A stretch of 64,000 nucleotides of DNA from JBAZOY01 sp041648505 (GCA_041648505.1 JBAZOY010000001.1:62001-126000), one strand, 5' to 3'. Counted from the first letter of the stretch, positions 8,733-17,083 are shown. Numbers and translations are program-made. Notes: a model not told the origin generated them from the sequence alone.

Positions 8733-10229
8733 TTACTTAAGTTTTGCCGTAATAAATTCCCTGATATCACTCCACGCGGAAATCGGATCAATGGCTGGTG
8801 AAGATGCCAGATCAGGGTACTTCTTAAGAACCTGTGCCGCAAGTACTCCTGCAACCTTCATGCGATGCTCCTGAGTGGATGATCGTCCCTGATCTAAAAG
8901 GTAAGCAGGGATGCTGATCTCGATCTTACACCCGTACATATCAATTTCTTCCAGAAAATCTCCTGTAGTTGAGAGCGGTTCTTCGGCAACTTCCGGTTCT
9001 GCGACAACCGCAGGTTCTACAATAACTTCCTGTACTGCCGGTTCTTCGGCAATCTCCGGTTCTTCATTAACCACATGTTCTGCGACCACCTCAACAGCAG
9101 CAGTTTCCGGAGATTCTACCGCGGCAGATACCATTCCGTCCGTTTCATCGGCCTGATCATTCATCTGAAGTCCACTCACAACAGGTACCTCGGCAGAAGC
9201 AGCCACTTCTTTTTCAACTGTTTCCGGCTTTTCCTCCCGTTCTATTTGTTCGGCCAAGGATTCGTCAGCACGGCGGCCCTGAAACGCCTCCACGGAAAGC
9301 ACCACAGGTTCGGCAGGAACAACTTTCGGCTTTTCATGAGCCGGTTCGGTAATTACCTTAATTTCACGCCTTTTCCGTGGCTTTCTCTTTTGGACTGCCT
9401 GTCCCGTCAAGTTCTGGAAACGCTCACCGATCTGATGAACAACCTCTCCCTTGACTTCGCTGAATTGATTCGTCTCACCTGCTTTAAGTGACAACTTACA
9501 GATCTTGTTGATCAGACGGGGAACCCCGTGTTCCGAGTACTCCCATAAAAAAGTATATGCTTCATCTGTAAATATTTTTCTCGTTCCTCCGACAATCCCG
9601 AGCCGGGTCTCAACATAAGCTTTCAACAGTTTCTCAGATTCGATCTTATCGATCCGGCTGAATGTCCCGATTCGCTGCAGCAGATTTGCGCGTTTCGGGT
9701 GCTCCAATCTACGTGCCAGCTCCAGCTGTCCGGCAAGCACTATGGTAAACAAATTTCTCTGATCATCCTGCATATTGGTCAGCAATCTGAGACTCTCAAG
9801 ATTAGCAGGAGACATAGCATTTGCCTCATCTACAAAAACCAGAACTTTTTTCCCGGCATCCATGGTTTCAAATAGAATTTTGTTAAATACTTCGAGGAGA
9901 TTAATTCTTCTCCTTTCGTCACATTGCTTCCCGGTCAACTGACCGATAATTTCCCGTAAGAGTTCAATAAAGGTCATATCGGGATTAGTGATCAGAGCGA
10001 TCTTATACTTCTCTTGCTCCAGAGAATCTATAATGATACGAATAGACAAAGTCTTGCCCAAACCCACATCACCGACAATCACCGCAACGCACTCATTACC
10101 CTCTTCGATGGCAAACAGTGTTTCCGCAATAGCATTTTCCATCGAAGCATGGCAGTCCACATACATCGTCGGGTCAGGAACATTGTCGAAAGGCGGCTTT
10201 TTCAAACCCCAATATTCATAATACGTCAT
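8733..10229 (-). CDS. ExeA/MshM-type AAA ATPase with acidic Pro-Val-Glu-rich tail
   Basis: 498 residues. Residues 1-280 are an ExeA-family AAA ATPase starting 'YYEYWGLKKPPFDNVPDP', with Walker A 'GDVGLGKT' near residue 53, Walker B 'VLVFVDEANAM' near 132 and an arginine-finger region. Residues 300-430 are low-complexity Pro/Val/Glu/Ala repeats ('EPAVVAEPEVAEEP'), followed by a short conserved C-terminus. There is no membrane segment, unlike the second ExeA homologue at 26898-28472. It lies 18 bp behind an excisionase-like HTH gene, probably as one operon. Such ATPases support secretin or pilus assembly, but related ones act with DNA-binding partners in transposition, so the role here is open. 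Confidence 0.8.
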   Translation of the reverse strand: MTYYEYWGLKKPPFDNVPDPTMYVDCHASMENAIAETLFAIEEGNECVAVIVGDVGLGKTLSIRIIIDSLEQEKYKIALITNPDMTFIELLREIIGQLTGKQCDERRRINLLEVFNKILFETMDAGKKVLVFVDEANAMSPANLESLRLLTNMQDDQRNLFTIVLAGQLELARRLEHPKRANLLQRIGTFSRIDKIESEKLLKAYVETRLGIVGGTRKIFTDEAYTFLWEYSEHGVPRLINKICKLSLKAGETNQFSEVKGEVVHQIGERFQNLTGQAVQKRKPRKRREIKVITEPAHEKPKVVPAEPVVLSVEAFQGRRADESLAEQIEREEKPETVEKEVAASAEVPVVSGLQMNDQADETDGMVSAAVESPETAAVEVVAEHVVNEEPEIAEEPAVQEVIVEPAVVAEPEVAEEPLSTTGDFLEEIDMYGCKIEISIPAYLLDQGRSSTQEHRMKVAGVLAAQVLKKYPDLASSPAIDPISAWSDIREFITAKLK

Positions 10230-10247
10230 TCCAATCCTCCTGTATGC

Positions 10248-10793
10248 CTACGCATCGAGACAATTGAAAATCTCCTTACTCCTTGAGAGATAGTCAATGA
10301 TATCTTCGAGCAGAAAACGTCTTAGCCTACCGATTTTATAACTTTTGATCTCTTGAGATTTAACAAGTCTCATCAAAAAACTTTTACTGATCTGCAGCAT
10401 CTGACATACATGTTCCGATTTAAGCATCTTTACCGTTTCCACTTTCCTGAACTGAAAGTTGAAAACAATTTGTCCATCCTGACAATGCTCGACGTCCATA
10501 GAAACGCCGCTTGATTCTCCGTTTAAGAAATACTTGACATATTGACTTGACTTGACGAGATTATACTGTTCCGGTGTTAATTTAAAGGAAACCGCATCTT
10601 TGTTGTCTTCGGGAAAACCTTCAAGAGCAGGCGCTTCTTCATCTACGTTACTTGAGCTCTGTTTCAATGCCCGGATTGGGACATCCGTCAGTTCTTGTGC
10701 CGGCAACGCCTGGGCATCTACATCAAAAGACTGTATATTCCCCGGTTCATGAGGCCCCTTCTTCCTTCTCCTCACAATAGAAATCTTTTCCAT
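10248..10793 (-). CDS. Excisionase-family helix-turn-helix protein
   Basis: 181 residues. The C-terminal 55 residues ('MLQISKSFLMRLVKSQEIKS', then 'KIGRLRRF') match the winged HTH of the excisionase/MerR-like HTH_17 family, which normally binds DNA or bends it. The N-terminus has a basic patch 'RRRKKG', then an acidic linker and a small mixed domain around residues 65-125 that I do not recognise. GGGAGG precedes the ATG. It is the first gene of a two-gene unit with the AAA ATPase and divergent from the histidine kinase gene. It is probably a transcription factor; it is not obviously part of a prophage, since no integrase adjoins it. Confidence 0.72.
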   Translation of the reverse strand: MEKISIVRRRKKGPHEPGNIQSFDVDAQALPAQELTDVPIRALKQSSSNVDEEAPALEGFPEDNKDAVSFKLTPEQYNLVKSSQYVKYFLNGESSGVSMDVEHCQDGQIVFNFQFRKVETVKMLKSEHVCQMLQISKSFLMRLVKSQEIKSYKIGRLRRFLLEDIIDYLSRSKEIFNCLDA

Positions 10794-10852
10794 AATCCTC
10801 CCGCCTGATGCTACGGAAAACCAGTAACGCCATATTTCGTTTATGTGTTGAG

Positions 10853-10930
10853 AGTTTTAAAAACTACATTCATAGACGCTCAAAAATCTTGAATCTACGG
10901 CTTCCGAATCCAATTTTCACTATTTTGCAA
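10853..10930 (+). repeat. Dispersed repeat family B, internally deleted copy B4
   Basis: The left arm (ATTCATAGACGCTCAAAAATC) is joined almost directly to the right arm (CTTCCGAATCCAATTTTCAC), losing the central part present in the 14.1, 42.0 and 46.5 kb copies. Confidence 0.65.
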
Positions 10931-11174
10931 AAATCCCCGATTTATATCAATATAGTCAATTGCTATAACAAACAACATGGCACAAATCAACATAAACTTT
11001 GTAACTGCTAAAAATTTAGAAAACAGGCTGAAAAGAAAACTTATCAAAGTTCTTCAAGTCTTGATTACAAAGCAAAAAGCCCCTATTTCCTCTACATATA
11101 ATATCCCCAATGTTCCTGCCTTGAATTATGACCTTTAACTTATAAGTTTCTTACATTCTATCAAACAAATAATG

Positions 11175-11203
11175 TTGACACCTAAAGCTGCTTCATCTAT
11201 ACT
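11175..11203 (+). promoter_or_regulatory. Consensus sigma-70 promoter for the kinase-cyclase operon
   Basis: TTGACA (11175-11180), a 17-bp spacer and TATACT (11198-11203), with a predicted start near 11210. It shares GCTTCATCTATACTCC, similar upstream A+T sequence and a similar downstream block (AATC-AAAGG) with the promoter at 6944-6972. Confidence 0.75.
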
Positions 11204-11327
11204 CCGAAAATCCAAAAGGTAACTTTTTATCAGGGAAAAACACCCTATCTTAAATACTGACCATCCCAATTATTGCAGAGATCCATTACCGTAAGAGTTT
11301 CTATATCTAATTCATGGTAGACGTAAA

Positions 11328-12269
11328 GTGAAAGCTAAAAGCGCAACCCTCCAGCAAATAGAGAAGAACGGTTTAATACTTATCTCTCTTGTAATGGTAA
11401 TAATCTACTGGATTCTTGATTCCATGGCGTCGGATCAAGTGCTTACCCGTACAATGATTGTATGCTTTGTTATTGTTTACGGTTTTTTTACCCAGATGCT
11501 GATTAATTCCCGCGAAGCAGCTCTTAAAGAAAAAGACAGGACTCAACAGCAACTGGTTCAGACGGAAAGCCTTGCCGCTATCGGGCAGCTTGTAGCCGGC
11601 ATAGCCCATGAATTGAATAACCCCCTTGCAAGTACATCAAGCCTGATTCAAAATGACATTGAATTGATCAATGAACAAAAGGAAAAAACTGAGATTGATC
11701 GTGAGATACTTAATGATCTCGAGTTTTCCTTAAAGGAGCTGAAACGGGCCGGTTTAATCGTAAAAAGTGTTTTAGGCCTGTCACGTCAGACACAAACATA
11801 CGTTGAAGATGTTGATATTAACGCAAATATAGAAGATGCCTTGAGAGTTCTCTACAATCAATATAAACATACTAAAGTGGATATCGTAAAAGATTACGAG
11901 GAAAATCTGCCGAAAGTTAACGGTAACTTCGCAAATCTCGGCCAGGTATTCATAAATATAATCAAGAATGCCTTACAGGCGTTGCCCGATGGTAAGGGCA
12001 CTATAACCTTAAAAACACAATACAGGAGAGATACAAACAGCGTAACGATAGAGTGCCGTGATACAGGTTCAGGAATTCCTCCTGAGATTATTAATGACAT
12101 CTTTAGACCATTTTTCAGTACAAAGGAAGTTGGTAGTGGAACGGGCCTTGGTCTTTATATCTCCCACGAAATCATCAAAAAACATGAAGGGCTTATCTCG
12201 GTAAGCAGTAAACAGGGCAAAGGTACAACCGTTACTATAGACCTGCCCTGTAAAGTGAGGACAACATGA
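11328..12269 (+). CDS. Membrane sensor histidine kinase
   Basis: 313 residues. Two membrane helices (about 12-32 and 42-62) are separated by a loop of only about ten residues, so there is no periplasmic sensor domain. A short coiled coil leads to the HisKA box 'AGIAHELNNPLAS' (phospho-accepting His). The HATPase_c domain has N box 'FINIIKNALQAL', G1 'DTGSGIPPEI', F box 'FRPFFSTK' and G2 'GSGTGLGLYIS'. The start is GTG: the nearest upstream ATG (11314) is out of frame and stops at once, and the ribosome site is weak. The gene overlaps the next one by 4 nt (ATGA), so the REC-cyclase is its obvious phosphorylation target. It may sense through its membrane helices or a partner. Confidence 0.9.
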   Translation: MKAKSATLQQIEKNGLILISLVMVIIYWILDSMASDQVLTRTMIVCFVIVYGFFTQMLINSREAALKEKDRTQQQLVQTESLAAIGQLVAGIAHELNNPLASTSSLIQNDIELINEQKEKTEIDREILNDLEFSLKELKRAGLIVKSVLGLSRQTQTYVEDVDINANIEDALRVLYNQYKHTKVDIVKDYEENLPKVNGNFANLGQVFINIIKNALQALPDGKGTITLKTQYRRDTNSVTIECRDTGSGIPPEIINDIFRPFFSTKEVGSGTGLGLYISHEIIKKHEGLISVSSKQGKGTTVTIDLPCKVRTT

Positions 12270-13261
12270 TGAAAGTCTTGGTTGTGGATGACGAAGAAGG
12301 CGTCAGGATATCCCTGAAAAAAGTCCTGCAGAGAGACGGCTATGATGTTCTTTTAGCAGAAAACGGTATGCAGGCCATTGAAATAGTCCAAAAGATGCTC
12401 AATGAAATAGACACGGTCATCTCAGATTTCAAGATGCCCGGTCTGGACGGTTTGGAAACACTTACGGAAATCGGCAAGCTTAACCCCGAAATTATCAGGA
12501 TTATCCTGACCGGTTATGCAACACTCGACCGTGCTATCGACAGCGTAAATTCGGACATTGACGGTTTTTTAACCAAACCCTTCGACAATAATGAACTCAG
12601 ATCGAAGGTCAAGGAATTTACAATCAAAAAACGGCTGAAACAATTCGTGCCCGTTCAGGTTATGAAGGAGCTGCAAAAATTCAGTAAAAACCTTGATCCC
12701 CGGAACCAGAAAATAACCATTCTCTTTACGGATATACGGGGATTCTCCAAAATATCCCAGGCATTAACTCCCCAGGAATTATCAGAGCTTCTTAATCTTA
12801 ACTATTTCTATCCCCTCGACAACATCATCTTCGCATTTAATGGTACGCTTGACAAACACATCGGTGACAGTATTATGGGAATATTCGGCGCCCCGATTAC
12901 CCAGGATGACGATGCGCACAGGGCGGTTGCCTGCGCGATTGAAATGCGTAAAAAAGTTGCCGAGATAAACAAAGAAATCAGCAAAAAGAATTTAAAGATC
13001 CCCGTTGGCTTCGGGATCAGCACCGGTGAAGCCATGGTTGGAATTTTTGGGTCAACAGTAAGAAAAGAATACACCGCCCTGGGCCGCCCTGTAAATCTGG
13101 CGGCGAGACTGGAGCGGATCGCCCTGGAAGACCAGATTCTTATCTGCGGCGAAACTTTCGCGGCAGTGAAAGATTCCTTCCGGACCGAAGCGATAGACCC
13201 CGTAAACATCAAGGGGATCGAAGAAAAGATGGCGATCTATAACGTCATTGACACGTTTTAG
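12266..13261 (+). CDS. Response regulator with class III adenylate cyclase output
   Basis: 331 residues. The REC domain (1-120) has the acidic pair 'VVDDEEG', phospho-acceptor 'VISDFKMPG', Thr in 'ILTGYAT' and Lys in 'FLTKPFD'. The class III cyclase domain (about 145-330) has both metal-binding Asp residues ('LFTDIRGFS', 'HIGDSIMGIFG'), the Lys of 'LDKHIGD' typical of adenine recognition, and the transition-state Asn and Arg of 'PVNLAARLE'. It should therefore make cAMP when phosphorylated by the overlapping kinase. The protein is soluble. Nucleotide choice is inferred from motif residues. The cNMP-binding protein at 7117 is a plausible receiver. Confidence 0.9.
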   Translation: MMKVLVVDDEEGVRISLKKVLQRDGYDVLLAENGMQAIEIVQKMLNEIDTVISDFKMPGLDGLETLTEIGKLNPEIIRIILTGYATLDRAIDSVNSDIDGFLTKPFDNNELRSKVKEFTIKKRLKQFVPVQVMKELQKFSKNLDPRNQKITILFTDIRGFSKISQALTPQELSELLNLNYFYPLDNIIFAFNGTLDKHIGDSIMGIFGAPITQDDDAHRAVACAIEMRKKVAEINKEISKKNLKIPVGFGISTGEAMVGIFGSTVRKEYTALGRPVNLAARLERIALEDQILICGETFAAVKDSFRTEAIDPVNIKGIEEKMAIYNVIDTF

Positions 13262-13355
13262 ACCTTCAACTAAAATCCAATTTTAATCTGCCTGGCAAGT
13301 TCCTTGTTGCACTACTTTAGTCCAGCAGCCACCATAGATCTTACATTATTCCTTA

Positions 13356-13703
13356 TTATAACGCATTTTCTTGTCGCAGGATATCCAGCATATCTTTATG
13401 AAGAACTGCTATCTTATTCTCAACTACATCCCATACGATATCGTAATCTACGCCGAAATAGTTGTGAATTAACCGATCTCTCATGCTGGCTATTGCTCGC
13501 CATTCTACTTCTGGATAACGATTCTTCAGATCTTGCGGTACTTTCTTTGATGCTTCGCCAATAATCTCAATGCATCGCACAAAAGCACGTCTTAGTGTCG
13601 CATCACCAAGAAAATGTTCTTTGCTTAAACCTTCTTTTTCGAGCATCAGATATTCGGTTTCGTCGAGGATGTGACGAAGATATTCAAGCGGCGAGAGAGG
13701 CAT
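13356..13703 (-). CDS. hepT: HepT-like ribonuclease toxin (DUF86)
   Basis: 115 residues, an all-helical HEPN-family toxin with the active-site motif R-X4-H-X-Y intact ('RDRLIHNY', near residues 79-86). HepT cleaves RNA and is neutralised when MntA modifies the motif tyrosine with AMP. Its start lies inside the end of the upstream mntA-like gene (20-nt overlap), the usual layout of the pair. It is transcribed towards the convergent cyclase gene. Length and motif are normal, so this is one of the intact toxins in the cluster. Confidence 0.88.
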   Translation of the reverse strand: MPLSPLEYLRHILDETEYLMLEKEGLSKEHFLGDATLRRAFVRCIEIIGEASKKVPQDLKNRYPEVEWRAIASMRDRLIHNYFGVDYDIVWDVVENKIAVLHKDMLDILRQENAL

Positions 13704-14001
13704 ACTCGGCTTCTTTCAGAATATATGGACCAATATATGGACTGAGTGATTCTAATGTTATTAATTCGACTCTATTCTTTAGGACATCCTCCAGGAAACA
13801 GGAAAGGTTCATGAAGTTATCAAAGGTCTTTCGTTCAGACTCGAACTCCACCAGTAGATCAATATCACTGTCAGGACGTTGTTCTCCACGAACAAAGGAA
13901 CCGAACAAACCAATCCTTTTTACGCCGAATGCCATTAGATGGGATCGGTTGTAATGTAATATAGTTAGAATATCCTGCTTTGTTCTGAATGTAGTTTGCA
14001 T
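13684..14001 (-). CDS. mntA: MntA-like nucleotidyltransferase antitoxin
   Basis: 105 residues with the minimal nucleotidyltransferase signature 'GLFGSFVRGEQRPDSDIDLL' (GSF...DxD) near residues 30-50. These proteins AMPylate the HepT tyrosine and so silence it. The third carboxylate, usually Asp in 'VDLV', is Glu here ('NRVELIT'). It precedes and overlaps the hepT-like gene by 20 nt. Confidence 0.85.
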   Translation of the reverse strand: MQTTFRTKQDILTILHYNRSHLMAFGVKRIGLFGSFVRGEQRPDSDIDLLVEFESERKTFDNFMNLSCFLEDVLKNRVELITLESLSPYIGPYILKEAEYASLAA

Positions 14002-14140
14002 TGTATTCCTTATAATATGAAACGTATTGTTTCGCCAAAAGTATAGTGCACGCTTGTTAGCGTGTCAATGAGATTTTAGCCATAGCTTTGCATTGAACAA
14101 GAAAAGTAGGGGCTGACCTTCTTTTTCGATTGATGTAGCG

Positions 14141-14256
14141 CTTTGAATATTAGATTCATCGGCGCTCAGAAACATTTTCCCATGTACGTCTCGCTACACT
14201 TCGACGGCATGGTGCCCGAAAAATCTTTAATTCGCGCCTTCCGAATCCACTTTTTA
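14141..14256 (+). repeat. Dispersed repeat family B, full copy B1
   Basis: About 115 bp. The left arm ATTCATCGGCGCTCAGAAAC and right arm GAAAAATCTTTAATTCGCGC are imperfectly complementary, with ATGTACGTCTCGC and GGCATGGTGCC between them. It recurs at 42.0 and 46.5 kb in full and at 10.9, 35.9 and 37.9 kb in part. Confidence 0.75.
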
Positions 14257-14352
14257 GTATTTAGTGAGAATATCTGGTAGTTGACCATCGAATAACATTT
14301 CCATCGAGGTCATTCAGAGGATAATTTTTCACAGCTGATTTATACGTTATTT

Positions 14353-14383
14353 CTTCTAATTGCCAAAGAACTGCAATTAGAAG
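14353..14383 (-). terminator. Hairpin downstream of the relE-like pseudogene
   Basis: Perfect 11-bp inverted repeat CTTCTAATTGC / GCAATTAGAAG with a 9-nt loop, 12 bp past the toxin stop. There is no strong T-run, so it may protect or end the transcript by another route. Confidence 0.4.
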
Positions 14384-14394
14384 CATTACCTTTA

Positions 14395-14675
14395 TTAATA
14401 TGCATCTTTTCTGTGATCTATTGTAAGAAGTAACACTGTTTTTGTTTCTTCGCTGATACTATAGAATAATCTATATTTCCCTATCCTGTATCTCCATGTT
14501 TCCGGATTATAATTCAGGAGCTTTTTGATATTCAGTCCGAAATGCGGTTCTTGCCTGAGTTGCTTTGCGGCATATTCTTCTATCTTTTTTTCAATTGGCA
14601 GTCGGCCACTCTTGGGAAGCTTATCGAGTGACCTCTTGAATTCTTCCGTTACAAAAATTCTATAATTCTATACAT
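14395..14675 (-). pseudogene. RelE-family toxin, frameshifted by an 8-bp tandem duplication
   Basis: The minus strand encodes a RelE/YoeB-type sequence ('FVTEEFKRSLDKLPKSGR' ... 'WRYRIGKYRLFYSI' ... 'TIDHRKDAY') of normal length (about 90 residues), but no start codon lies in that frame. The antitoxin stop overlaps an ATG (TGATG at 14677-14673) that begins Met-Tyr-Arg-Ile. The next bases contain two exact copies of AATTCTAT (plus strand, 14656-14663 and 14664-14671). Removing one copy restores one frame from that ATG through the whole toxin; with both, translation stops after eight codons. The gene is therefore inactive unless the duplication reverts by slippage. Confidence 0.85.
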
Positions 14676-14914
14676 CACAGAAAATATCCGCGGCCTGATT
14701 TGGCGTCTTCAATCCCCCGTTGAAGACTCTCATTCAAATCTGTATTTCCTTTAATTTCATCCATTTCAAATTCATCGACATACTCAACAGACTGAATATA
14801 TCGCAATGTAGCCGTCTCAATAAAATTCGAAATAGGCCGGTTTTCCTGTTCCGCCAGCCGCTTGAAGACTTCGTACTTATCATCGTCAAGACGCAGGGTA
14901 ATTGTTTTCGGCAT
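14675..14914 (-). CDS. Ribbon-helix-helix antitoxin of the damaged RelE toxin
   Basis: 79 residues. The N-terminus 'KTITLRLDDDKYEVFKRLAE' is a ribbon-helix-helix (CopG/Arc-type) DNA-binding fold, and the C-terminal half would wrap the toxin. I chose the ATG at 14914 because AGGAGG lies 5 nt upstream; a GTG 6 nt earlier falls inside that site. The stop overlaps the toxin's original ATG. The antitoxin is intact while its toxin is broken, so it may persist as an autoregulator or as an anti-addiction remnant. Confidence 0.85.
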   Translation of the reverse strand: MPKTITLRLDDDKYEVFKRLAEQENRPISNFIETATLRYIQSVEYVDEFEMDEIKGNTDLNESLQRGIEDAKSGRGYFL

Positions 14915-15102
14915 ATCCACCTCCTGAACATAATTTATTCATTGATATTCTAACAGTCAAGAAAATTTCTGTCCCCCTATTTCCCGAAGAATTTTGAATC
15001 CGGCAAGGTGTCTCTATGGGAATCAGGGCTCTTTCCTCCTGTTATCCCCTCATTTCAAAGGCTAAAAAATGCCTACGACTATCGAACACGGGTTTTCATT
15101 TT

Positions 15103-16533
15103 TTAAAAGTCGTTACTGTTTTTGAAATTAATCTCGAATTTGCGAATAGTCACTGTCTGTGTCAACCCGCCTGTCGCCTGTGTCCACCCGAAGATTATTC
15201 TGTCGAATTTGTCATGCCATGTCTGGTTAAGTGTGATGGTCTGCTGGAATGAGGGGGGATAATCGCCGTTTTGATTAAACTTTTTACTCGTATCGTCAAG
15301 TTTGACGCCATTCGAATCCTGGTAGCCAGCGACAGCATAAGCCTTCAACCAGGCCCGTAATTTGTACTTTCTGTAATCTGGACTTATCGGATTATCAACC
15401 CGATCAATTTCCAACCTAAATGACAGCATTCTACCAGCTGGTGAGCTTATTGGATAACCGAAACTATCAAAGTCACGAATCATAAATGGATATGTTCCAT
15501 CCGGATTTGTATCACCGTTTTCCGGATTTTTCGGATTGTTCGCGTCGCCCCTGCCGTGACGGTTGTCATCGTATGTGTTGCTTTGAGGACTACACTCTGA
15601 AGTATTATCGGTGCCCCAGTAAGAAAAAGCTGCATGTTTAACCGGTGAAATAAAAGAAATATCTTTCCGGCTGTTGCAAAAAGGAGAGCAAACAGTATCT
15701 GCACCGGCAATATGAGGATCGAATTCAACCGCGATCTTTGGCGGCTGAAGACCATTCCCCGTAAGCCCCGGACCAGCATAGGCCATATATTCCCCACAGC
15801 TTCCTCCGCCGCAATCCGTAACATTGTTAATATATAAAGGAGACGCCACAGTACCATTATTATGAGCACTGATGATGGCAAACGTAAATCCATCCGCCCC
15901 CCAGTTAGTGTTGTATTGAAAATCAAAATAAGCCCGAATCCCTTTATTAAAGTTACATCTTCCCGCGGTACAATCGGAGCCATTGCTATCGGCCCACCCC
16001 TGATACCACACACACCCTGCCGTGCCTGTTGCTCCCAAACCTAAATTAATCTGCCGGTTCACCGTATCAACCGTCACCCCGCTATTTCCTGAGACTCCTT
16101 TAGCAGGTGTAGCCAGGGCCGCCATACCCGCCGCACCTTCTCCCGCAAAGCTGAATGGAGGGGGTGGTGTACCTGGTTGACCGGATAGACCCGGATTATA
16201 TTGGGCAATAATCTTTTTACTTGCCTCGTTAACTGTGCCGGTGGAAGTAATTTGATTACCTGTAATTCCAAGAAAGAATTTACCGTTAACAGATCTATCA
16301 GTATTATAAAGGAAATAATCACCCGATGGCGGCGGACTATCATTCCATTTGATACTGGCATAGTCTTTACCTGCCAAAGCGAGGTAATAGGCTCTGTTCT
16401 GACTACTAGTACCTACTCCGCTTGAAATGGATGCCGAAAACATGTAAAACATGCCCAAGCCGAGTGCGGCAATCATGGTCATGCCTATAAGTGTGAAGAC
16501 AAGGACATTCCCCCTATAATTTGAAAGTAACAT
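15103..16533 (-). CDS. PilX/GspK-like minor pilin with L-type-lectin-like domain
   Basis: 476 residues. The N-terminus 'NVLVFTLIGMTMIAALGLG' followed by 'QNRAYYLALAGKDYA' is the hydrophobic helix of PilX/GspK-type subunits, which lack the usual FTLIE box. From about residue 125 to the end is a concanavalin-like beta-sandwich: 'FDFQYNTNWGADGFTFAI', 'PPKIAVEFDPH', 'RLEIDRVDNP' and the closing 'TIRKFEINF', with several Cys that could form disulfides. This pattern is that of L-type lectin folds that bind sugars. It is the last gene of the four-gene minor pilin operon, 3 bp after the previous one. The position (H-I-J-K order) suggests it caps the pilus tip, so it may be the adhesin. Sugar specificity cannot be read from the sequence. 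Confidence 0.75.
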   Translation of the reverse strand: MLLSNYRGNVLVFTLIGMTMIAALGLGMFYMFSASISSGVGTSSQNRAYYLALAGKDYASIKWNDSPPPSGDYFLYNTDRSVNGKFFLGITGNQITSTGTVNEASKKIIAQYNPGLSGQPGTPPPPFSFAGEGAAGMAALATPAKGVSGNSGVTVDTVNRQINLGLGATGTAGCVWYQGWADSNGSDCTAGRCNFNKGIRAYFDFQYNTNWGADGFTFAIISAHNNGTVASPLYINNVTDCGGGSCGEYMAYAGPGLTGNGLQPPKIAVEFDPHIAGADTVCSPFCNSRKDISFISPVKHAAFSYWGTDNTSECSPQSNTYDDNRHGRGDANNPKNPENGDTNPDGTYPFMIRDFDSFGYPISSPAGRMLSFRLEIDRVDNPISPDYRKYKLRAWLKAYAVAGYQDSNGVKLDDTSKKFNQNGDYPPSFQQTITLNQTWHDKFDRIIFGWTQATGGLTQTVTIRKFEINFKNSNDF

Positions 16534-16536
16534 GAT

Positions 16537-17073
16537 TTATCCCTCATCTCCGGGACTAAGAACCACGCGATCAGGACCAGCTATGATTATTCGCGTGTTG
16601 TCATATCCAATTAATTCCAGAGTTACTTCAATGATGGAAGTCGTGCCGGGTAAATAACTGCCTGAACATGAAGAAGTACCGCAGTAATTTAACCTGAATA
16701 ATTTTACCTTATCGATCAATATGTCACCACCAGTGCAGTCAACAGCATTCATTTTTAAAAGAAGCGGACTACTTTCCGTACCGGACCAGCATATGGAAAC
16801 ATCTTGAGTTACAGTCTGATTTAATCTCTTATATGTAAGGGTTGATACCGCACCATTAGAAATGGATTTAATAGCGCGGAATTCTTTCCTGAGCCTTGTA
16901 ATCGCTATTTGTCCATGTTGTGCTATTTCTGTATTTTTCTTTGAGAGGACATAACCCGTTGCAATTTTGGAAAGTCCCACCCCGGCAATAACGCCAATTA
17001 TCGCCATGATCACGATTGACGTAATGATTTCTACCAGTGTAAAACCACTATTGTTATGTAATGTACCACCCAT
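16537..17073 (-). CDS. PilW/GspJ-like minor pilin
   Basis: 178 residues with a class III prepilin leader cut at Gly before 'FTLVEIITSIVIMAIIG'; Glu5 is present. The helix continues into 'ITRLRKEFRAI', as in GspJ/PilW, followed by a small globular domain with four Cys. It is third in the minor pilin operon, 10 bp after the previous gene. It probably joins the H-I-J-K-like tip complex that primes pilus assembly. Confidence 0.8.
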   Translation of the reverse strand: MGGTLHNNSGFTLVEIITSIVIMAIIGVIAGVGLSKIATGYVLSKKNTEIAQHGQIAITRLRKEFRAIKSISNGAVSTLTYKRLNQTVTQDVSICWSGTESSPLLLKMNAVDCTGGDILIDKVKLFRLNYCGTSSCSGSYLPGTTSIIEVTLELIGYDNTRIIIAGPDRVVLSPGDEG

Positions 17074-17083
17074 TAATGAAGCC

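Larger units (their letters stand above)
10794..11327. other. Divergent intergenic region with repeat B and a promoter
   Basis: 534 bp without a gene. It contains a short form of repeat B (10853-10930) and a sigma-70 promoter for the kinase operon (11175-11203). The rest is A+T-rich with nothing recognisable. Confidence 0.7.
14002..14394. other. Intergenic region with repeat B and a hairpin
   Basis: 393 bp without an intact gene. It holds one full repeat B copy (14141-14256) and an 11-bp-stem hairpin (14353-14383) just downstream of the damaged relE-like gene. Confidence 0.65.

Noticed and set aside
8911..9491. Plus-strand Ser/Ala/Thr-rich frames opposite the AAA ATPase tail
   Set aside because: They are the antisense of the Pro/Val/Glu repeats; no ribosome site or homology.
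13304..13564. 86-residue plus-strand frame between the cyclase and hepT
   Set aside because: It is antisense to the hepT-like gene, which has an intact family motif.
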